The notes under the pieces: model-generated
Databases searched by the model: none
The model's input: only the letters and a program-made list of their open reading frames with translations
What the model was told of the DNA's origin: nothing
Made by a program: the position numbers and the translations under genes
Shown here: piece by piece, positions 60,241 to 64,000 of the stretch
How the letters are laid out: every line of letters begins with the position of its first letter
Numbering within the stretch: the stretch's first letter is position 1
Origin: Avichristensenella sp031550535
Lineage (GTDB): Bacteria; Bacillota; Clostridia; Christensenellales; Aristaeellaceae
Direction of reading: 5' to 3'
Assembly (NCBI GenBank): GCA_031550535.1
Contig: JAVBOM010000007.1
Span: forward strand, 1 to 64,000
DNA: 64,000 nt

Positions 60241-60279
60241 ATTGATAGTGACTATATCAATGTGAAGCGGTTTCGTCAA
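60241..60279 (-). promoter_or_regulatory. hxlR promoter with overlapping operator
   Basis: Minus strand: TTGACG (60279-60274), 17-base spacer, TATAGT (60256-60251). The -10 lies inside ATTGATA-7-TATCAAT (60241-60261), a perfect 7-bp inverted repeat suitable as a winged-helix dimer site. Confidence 0.7.
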
Positions 60280-60496
60280 CACGCCCGGGGCGAAGTCAGG
60301 CGGCGGCGCACGTTTTAACAATTCGTAAACACAACGCAAACATCATGGCGACAGCGGCGAGCCTGAGAAGGCTGGCGATCAGGGGCGAAAAGAGGAGGGG
60401 AAAGCGGAAGCGGAATAGGAAACGCTTGCCATGTTCCGCGCGAGGTGGTACAGTAGCGCCATTCAGTGAAAACAGGCACGAAGGAAGGCGCGGAGC

Positions 60497-60949
60497 ATGC
60501 AAAAGTGGGATCAGCGGTTTATGCAGATGGCGGAACTGGTGGCGACGTGGACGAGCTGCTTCCAGGAGAACCGCAGCATCGGCGCGGTGATCGTCAAGAA
60601 CAAGCGCATCATGACCACCGGCTACAACGGCGCGCCCGCGGGCGTCAAGACATGCAAGGAGCGCGGGGAATGCCTCCGGCGCAGGATGGGCATCCCGTCC
60701 GGAACGCGGCAGGAAGTTTGCTACGCGACGCACGCGGAGCAGAACGCGATCATCCAGGCGGCGAAGATGGGCGTGAACATCGACCAATCGACGCTGTATT
60801 GCACGCACCAGCCGTGCAGCCAGTGCGCGAAGATGATCATCAACGCGGGCATCGTCCGCGTGGTGTACCGGACCGGCTACCCGGACGAGTTCTCCATGGA
60901 GCTATTCAAGGAGGCGGGTGTGCTGGCGGAGCGGTACGCGGAGGACTGA
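60497..60949 (+). CDS. Deoxycytidylate deaminase (ComEB-like)
   Basis: 150 residues. Zinc site: THAEQNAII (His and catalytic Glu, about 77-85) and HQPCSQCAKMI (Cys pair, about 99-109); an extra Cys cluster CKERGECLRR is typical of dCMP deaminases. Converts dCMP to dUMP for thymidylate synthesis. GGAAGGCGCGGAG precedes the ATG. Divergent from hxlR. Confidence 0.9.
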   Translation: MQKWDQRFMQMAELVATWTSCFQENRSIGAVIVKNKRIMTTGYNGAPAGVKTCKERGECLRRRMGIPSGTRQEVCYATHAEQNAIIQAAKMGVNIDQSTLYCTHQPCSQCAKMIINAGIVRVVYRTGYPDEFSMELFKEAGVLAERYAED

Positions 60950-60980
60950 GGCGAAGGCTTGCCGATAGCGATTCTCAAGG

Positions 60981-61014
60981 AAAACGGACGCCCGCAAATG
61001 GAGCGCCCGTTTCG
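60981..61014 (+). terminator. Terminator-like hairpin after the deaminase gene
   Basis: AAACGG-CGC..GCG-CCGTTT with one mismatch, followed by CGTCATG; about 30 bases after the stop. Confidence 0.5.
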
Positions 61015-61022
61015 TCATGGGT

Positions 61023-61080
61023 GGCGGCGCGGATTCGAAGAACCGGGCGCCATAAAGGGGTTTCGCCAGAAATCCCTACC
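61023..61080 (+). repeat. PE element, variant A (first of a tandem pair)
   Basis: GGCGGCGCGGATTCGAAGAA, CCGGGCGCCATAAAGG, GGTTTCGCCAGAAATCCC. Confidence 0.92.
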
Positions 61081-61085
61081 TCGAC

Positions 61086-61143
61086 GGCGGCGCTGATTTG
61101 AAAAATCGGGCGCCATAAAGGGATTTCGCCAGAAATCCCTACC
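61086..61143 (+). repeat. PE element, variant A (second of a tandem pair, best consensus copy)
   Basis: GGCGGCGCTGATTTGAAAAA, TCGGGCGCCATAAAG, GGATTTCGCCAGAAATCCC. Both hairpins are perfect. 5 bases from its neighbour, same orientation. Confidence 0.95.
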
Positions 61144-61160
61144 TCTCAGCAGGGCAACAA

Positions 61161-62465
61161 TCATGGATCCTCATTCAAACGCTGGTACAGCGGGTTCTTC
61201 AGCGCCACGAGGCTTGTGACAAATCCACTGATCCCAACAAGGAAGAAAAGCACCGCGATCCCTGAACCTTTTCCCGCCCCGAAAACAAGCGTCAAAGCCT
61301 GTTGTACCGGTGAGGCGGTCTCCATGAGCGGCTCAAAAACATGGTCGGCCAGCACGCCGCCGAGGAACAGCCCGAGCGGGATCGTGCAGTTCTGAAGGGT
61401 ATCCCTTGCCGAAAACACACGCCCCTGCATTTCAATCGGCACATGGGCACGCATGACGGCGGTCAGGTTGGCGTTTAGAAAAACCACCGGCACATAGGAA
61501 GCAAACGCAGCGGTTATCCAGAACGGCAACGAGGGGGTCAGGCTCTGCGCTATGTCCCCCAGGAGAAACGCGAGGCCGGTTCCGATGAAGATGGCATTCA
61601 CCTTGTTTTTCGCCGGCTTCATGAAAGTGACGAGAAGGCTGCCCACAAGGATGCCGAGCGAGACGGCAGCCTCCGCCATGCCAAGCGCCTTTTGGTCGCC
61701 GCCCGTTCTGCCCAGGATGAAAGCGGCCATCATGCCGTCGCCACCCATTTTTGCGAAAAAGTTGATGGCGGCGAAAAACAGAATGATGCGCAAGAGCGCC
61801 GTGCGTTCCCGCAGGAAGTTGATCCCCGCCATGCAGCTTTTCAGGAAGGGTTCCCGCGTTTCTTCGGCGCTGCGCACCATGTCCGGGATCTTGACGAAAA
61901 CCAGCAGCATGACAAACGCGACCGCAAAGGTTATCAGATCAACCGCCAGAACGGTCGTCAGCCCGCCGAACGCGAGCAATGTGCTGCCGAGCGCCGGGGC
62001 TAGAATCGCGACGACCGAGCCGGAAAAGGCTTGCAATGCGCTGACCCTGACATATTGCTCCTTTGGCACGAGCAAACTGGTCGCCACATACGCCGCCGGA
62101 CTCTGAAAAGCGTTCATGAAGCTGAGCAGGAAGTTGATGATGTACAGGTGCCATACGCGCAGCGCGGAAAAGGAATACAGCGCAAAGACTGTTACCGTGC
62201 CGCAGGCGGCTATCAAATCGGCCAGCAGCATGATGCGCTTCTTATCCCAGCGGTCCGCGATCGTTCCCGCCACGAAGCGGAAAAGAATGGTCGGCAAAAA
62301 AGAACAGATCGACAAAAGCGTGATGCTGGAAGCAGTGCCTTTCTGTTCGTACACCCAGACGATCAGCACGAAGTTGGTCATGGCCGTACCCAGCGTAGAC
62401 ACGGCCTGCGAGCTCCACAGGACGAAAAAGTCGTGTAGGCCCGCAAAAAGGTTCGTTTTCTTCAT
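61161..62465 (-). CDS. MFS efflux transporter (MFS_3/macrolide-type)
   Basis: 434 residues, twelve membrane segments. Motif A-like DRWDKKRIMLLADL in loop 2-3 (about 70-83); SPAAYVATSLLVPKEQYVRVSALQAFSGS in the central region. Closest in pattern to MefA/enterobactin-exporter-type proteins, probably exporting a drug or siderophore. It follows the HxlR and deaminase genes but on its own transcript. Three of the nearby PE copies flank it. Confidence 0.85.
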   Translation of the reverse strand: MKKTNLFAGLHDFFVLWSSQAVSTLGTAMTNFVLIVWVYEQKGTASSITLLSICSFLPTILFRFVAGTIADRWDKKRIMLLADLIAACGTVTVFALYSFSALRVWHLYIINFLLSFMNAFQSPAAYVATSLLVPKEQYVRVSALQAFSGSVVAILAPALGSTLLAFGGLTTVLAVDLITFAVAFVMLLVFVKIPDMVRSAEETREPFLKSCMAGINFLRERTALLRIILFFAAINFFAKMGGDGMMAAFILGRTGGDQKALGMAEAAVSLGILVGSLLVTFMKPAKNKVNAIFIGTGLAFLLGDIAQSLTPSLPFWITAAFASYVPVVFLNANLTAVMRAHVPIEMQGRVFSARDTLQNCTIPLGLFLGGVLADHVFEPLMETASPVQQALTLVFGAGKGSGIAVLFFLVGISGFVTSLVALKNPLYQRLNEDP

Positions 62466-62542
62466 GGCTTTGCTCCTTCAATCAATTTGTTATTGAATGA
62501 GAATGCAAAGCCCGATTCGGACGGCAGTGTGCGCTACCGCGA

Positions 62543-62600
62543 TGGCGGCGAGGATTTGGAAAACCGGACGCCATCAATGGATTCCGTCAGGAATCCTTTC
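62543..62600 (+). repeat. PE element, variant A
   Basis: GGCGGCGAGGATTTGGAAAA, CCGGACGCCATCAATG, GATTCCGTCAGGAATCC. Upstream of the MFS gene start. Confidence 0.9.
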
Positions 62601-62729
62601 CGCTCCATGCAATTCCCGTCCGTTATCAGACCTTGCATGGAGCCCAAACATGCGCAAACAATGTACAACACCTCCCGACGTGATTTGGTAAAGCATGTCA
62701 CAGGGGTACGGGGCTGCCAATGGTTTCCC

Positions 62730-63431
62730 TTATCCTTGCTTCCCCCGTAGCTTCAAAATTGCCCGTTCCGGCGCGTCCTTGGATTCCCCCCAGGGTTTGT
62801 CCGCGTTGCGGTAGTCAAACTTTTGCGTGAACCACCACAATTCCCGTTCGATGCGGGCCAGATTTTCGCGCTGCAAGGCGGAGAGCATGCCAAGGAACGC
62901 CTCCGCGTCCGCCGCGCCCATCTCGGCGCGCGCCATGCGCGTCAGGCTTTCGTGGTGCGGCTGGCAGTGGCCCTTGGACTTCGCTAGCATGTCCTTGAAC
63001 GCGGACTCCGTGCGCCACAGGTGCAGCACAGTGAACAGATAGCGGTTCATCGTGTTGCCGAGCCGCTCGCACAGGATGCACGTTTCGCGCGCCGCTTCGT
63101 CCGTGGGCGCGCTCTTTTTGTGCCCGAACAGGCCGTTCCGTCCGTTCTTCGCCGGGGCGGCCGCTTTCATGCCGTCGATTACAGTAAGCAGGTGCGTGTG
63201 CGTCATCAGCGACAGGCCCAGGCGGTTCTGCATGCCGAGCATCCGCGCGAAGTGATGGGCGCAGAAGCCCTTCTCGTTCACCTCCACGCGCACGTCCGGC
63301 TCCATCACCGACGCGCCGAGAAAGCTCTCCAGATAGCCCTGCTCCTGCGCCGCGTGCAGGTCGCACAGCGGGCATTCGCTGTTCTCTTTATAGGCGTCCC
63401 AGACCGGGATGGTATCGATATGATAGCGCAT
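62730..63431 (-). CDS. DUF6062-like protein
   Basis: 233 residues. RYHIDTIPVWDAYKENSECPLCDLHAAQE start, MEPDVRVEVNEKGFCAHHFARML, and a second C-x2-C (TCILCERLGNTMNRYL) followed by KGHCQPHHESL. This Cys/His pattern matches a clostridial family of unknown function (DUF6062) from memory. It suggests one or two metal sites. ATG at 63431 has GAGGAGAG upstream. Confidence 0.75.
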   Translation of the reverse strand: MRYHIDTIPVWDAYKENSECPLCDLHAAQEQGYLESFLGASVMEPDVRVEVNEKGFCAHHFARMLGMQNRLGLSLMTHTHLLTVIDGMKAAAPAKNGRNGLFGHKKSAPTDEAARETCILCERLGNTMNRYLFTVLHLWRTESAFKDMLAKSKGHCQPHHESLTRMARAEMGAADAEAFLGMLSALQRENLARIERELWWFTQKFDYRNADKPWGESKDAPERAILKLRGKQG

Positions 63432-63542
63432 CGGCCGCTCTCCTCGCATTGGCTTTGATATCGCTTATCCTACCATAGAAGGGCATCCCCCGCAACATAA
63501 CGCGCGCGTTTTCGGCATACCCTGCCGCAGGGAGGGGTGCGG

Positions 63543-64000
63543 ATGGCCAAGAGACAGTCGGCGCTAAAGCGCAAGCAAAAGAGCCGGGGCGGGGGGTTGC
63601 TGACGGCCGCTGTCGTGCTGCTGGCGGTGGCCGCGTGTGTGTTCATCAGCCCTCCCACGCCACAGGAAGTCACCGCCGTGTTCGCACGCGCCACGCCCGC
63701 GCCCGCCGCGACGGTGGCGGCGGTGACGCTGCCGGCGCACGAGTGGTACATCGTGGACGCGGACGGCCAGGCGGTGGCGGCGTGCGGCAAACTGTTGGAG
63801 GCGGAGATTCTCCGCGAGGCAAAGGGCAAGCTGGCCAGCATCCGCGTGCTGTCCACCCAGGAGGTGGCGCTGCGCATCACCGCGTCGCCCGCGCAGCTTG
63901 ACGCGCTCCGGAACGGTGCGGACGCGATCGAGCGCACATTCGAAAACCTGACGCGCATGGCGCACGCGACACCCGCCGACGCCCAGAACGCGGCCAAGGC
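63543..64000 (+). CDS. Membrane-anchored hypothetical protein, truncated by the window end
   Basis: Open to the end of the window (152 codons visible). Starts MAKRQSALKRKQKSRGGG with GGGAGGGG upstream, then one membrane segment (LLTAAVVLLAVAACVFI), an Ala/Pro/Thr linker, and a domain beginning HEWYIVDADGQAVAACGKLLEAEILREAKGK. The start resembles SPOR-type domains (aromatic strand followed by a helix), but this is uncertain. Divergent from the DUF6062-like gene. Confidence 0.65.
   Translation, partial: MAKRQSALKRKQKSRGGGLLTAAVVLLAVAACVFISPPTPQEVTAVFARATPAPAATVAAVTLPAHEWYIVDADGQAVAACGKLLEAEILREAKGKLASIRVLSTQEVALRITASPAQLDALRNGADAIERTFENLTRMAHATPADAQNAAK

Noticed and set aside
61023..61143. CRISPR array
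   Set aside because: The two direct PE copies are 5 bases apart with no spacer-sized unique sequence, and there are no cas genes.

Overview
This is 64 kb of high-GC chromosome from what looks like a spore-forming member of the Clostridia. The evidence is a complete Firmicutes-order ribosomal protein operon (rpsJ to rplQ with secY-adk-map-KOW-infA-rpmJ), zinc forms of S14, S4 and L36, a zinc-lid adenylate kinase, Soj/Spo0J (parA-parB), SpoIIP, a SpoVB-like flippase, AGGAGG-type ribosome binding sites, and frequent GTG/TTG starts. No tRNA, rRNA, CRISPR array, transposase or complete prophage was seen.

Layout. 0-7 kb: VOC protein, phosphoesterase, secreted nitroreductase, two unknown genes, archaeal-type aspS with a long attenuator-like leader, and a holin-like gene. 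7-16 kb: leuS, a nucleoside phosphorylase, and a MoxR-DUF58-(GHKL kinase)-DUF4129-like cluster. 16-23 kb: an acetyltransferase gene split by a MITE, topB, a USP-like gene, a large membrane protein and a probable type I toxin locus. 23-31 kb: rplM-rpsI, a flavodoxin, a thioredoxin reductase, parA-parB-DUF1015 and an APH-type kinase. 31-47.6 kb: the ribosomal operon. 47.6-57 kb: secreted repeat protein, L,D-transpeptidase, DUF1614-spoIIP, fucU, a phospholipase-C-like gene, a CapA-like gene and an HD hydrolase. 57-64 kb: SpoVB-like flippase, HxlR regulator, dCMP deaminase, MFS exporter, a DUF6062-like gene and an open-ended membrane protein.

The most striking content is not a gene cluster. A roughly 55-58 bp double-hairpin palindromic element (called PE here) occurs about 24 times, plus a few half copies. 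Most copies are intergenic, but at least five lie in frame inside protein genes: two in leuS, one in topB, one in the DUF1015 gene and one in the acetyltransferase gene. One copy lies in frame inside a short leader peptide upstream of aspS. The copies form two sequence variants (A and B), some are tandem, and one is itself interrupted by another repeat family. This resembles the gene-invading palindromic elements known from Rickettsia, but I know of no description of this family.

Other repeat families are an imperfect-palindrome MITE with TA target duplication (16.5 kb), a GGCATTGTCGCGCTG family (25.6, 29.9-30.2 and 59.7 kb), a GCGCGATGCGCGC family, and a GGACGCTGTCCC family.

Two regulatory loci stand out. 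The first is a strong promoter, a leader peptide ending in three Asp codons, a competing antiterminator/terminator pair and then aspS; it looks like ribosome-mediated attenuation. The second is a 28-residue Hol-Tox-like toxin gene whose mRNA ends are complementary, as in type I toxin-antitoxin systems.
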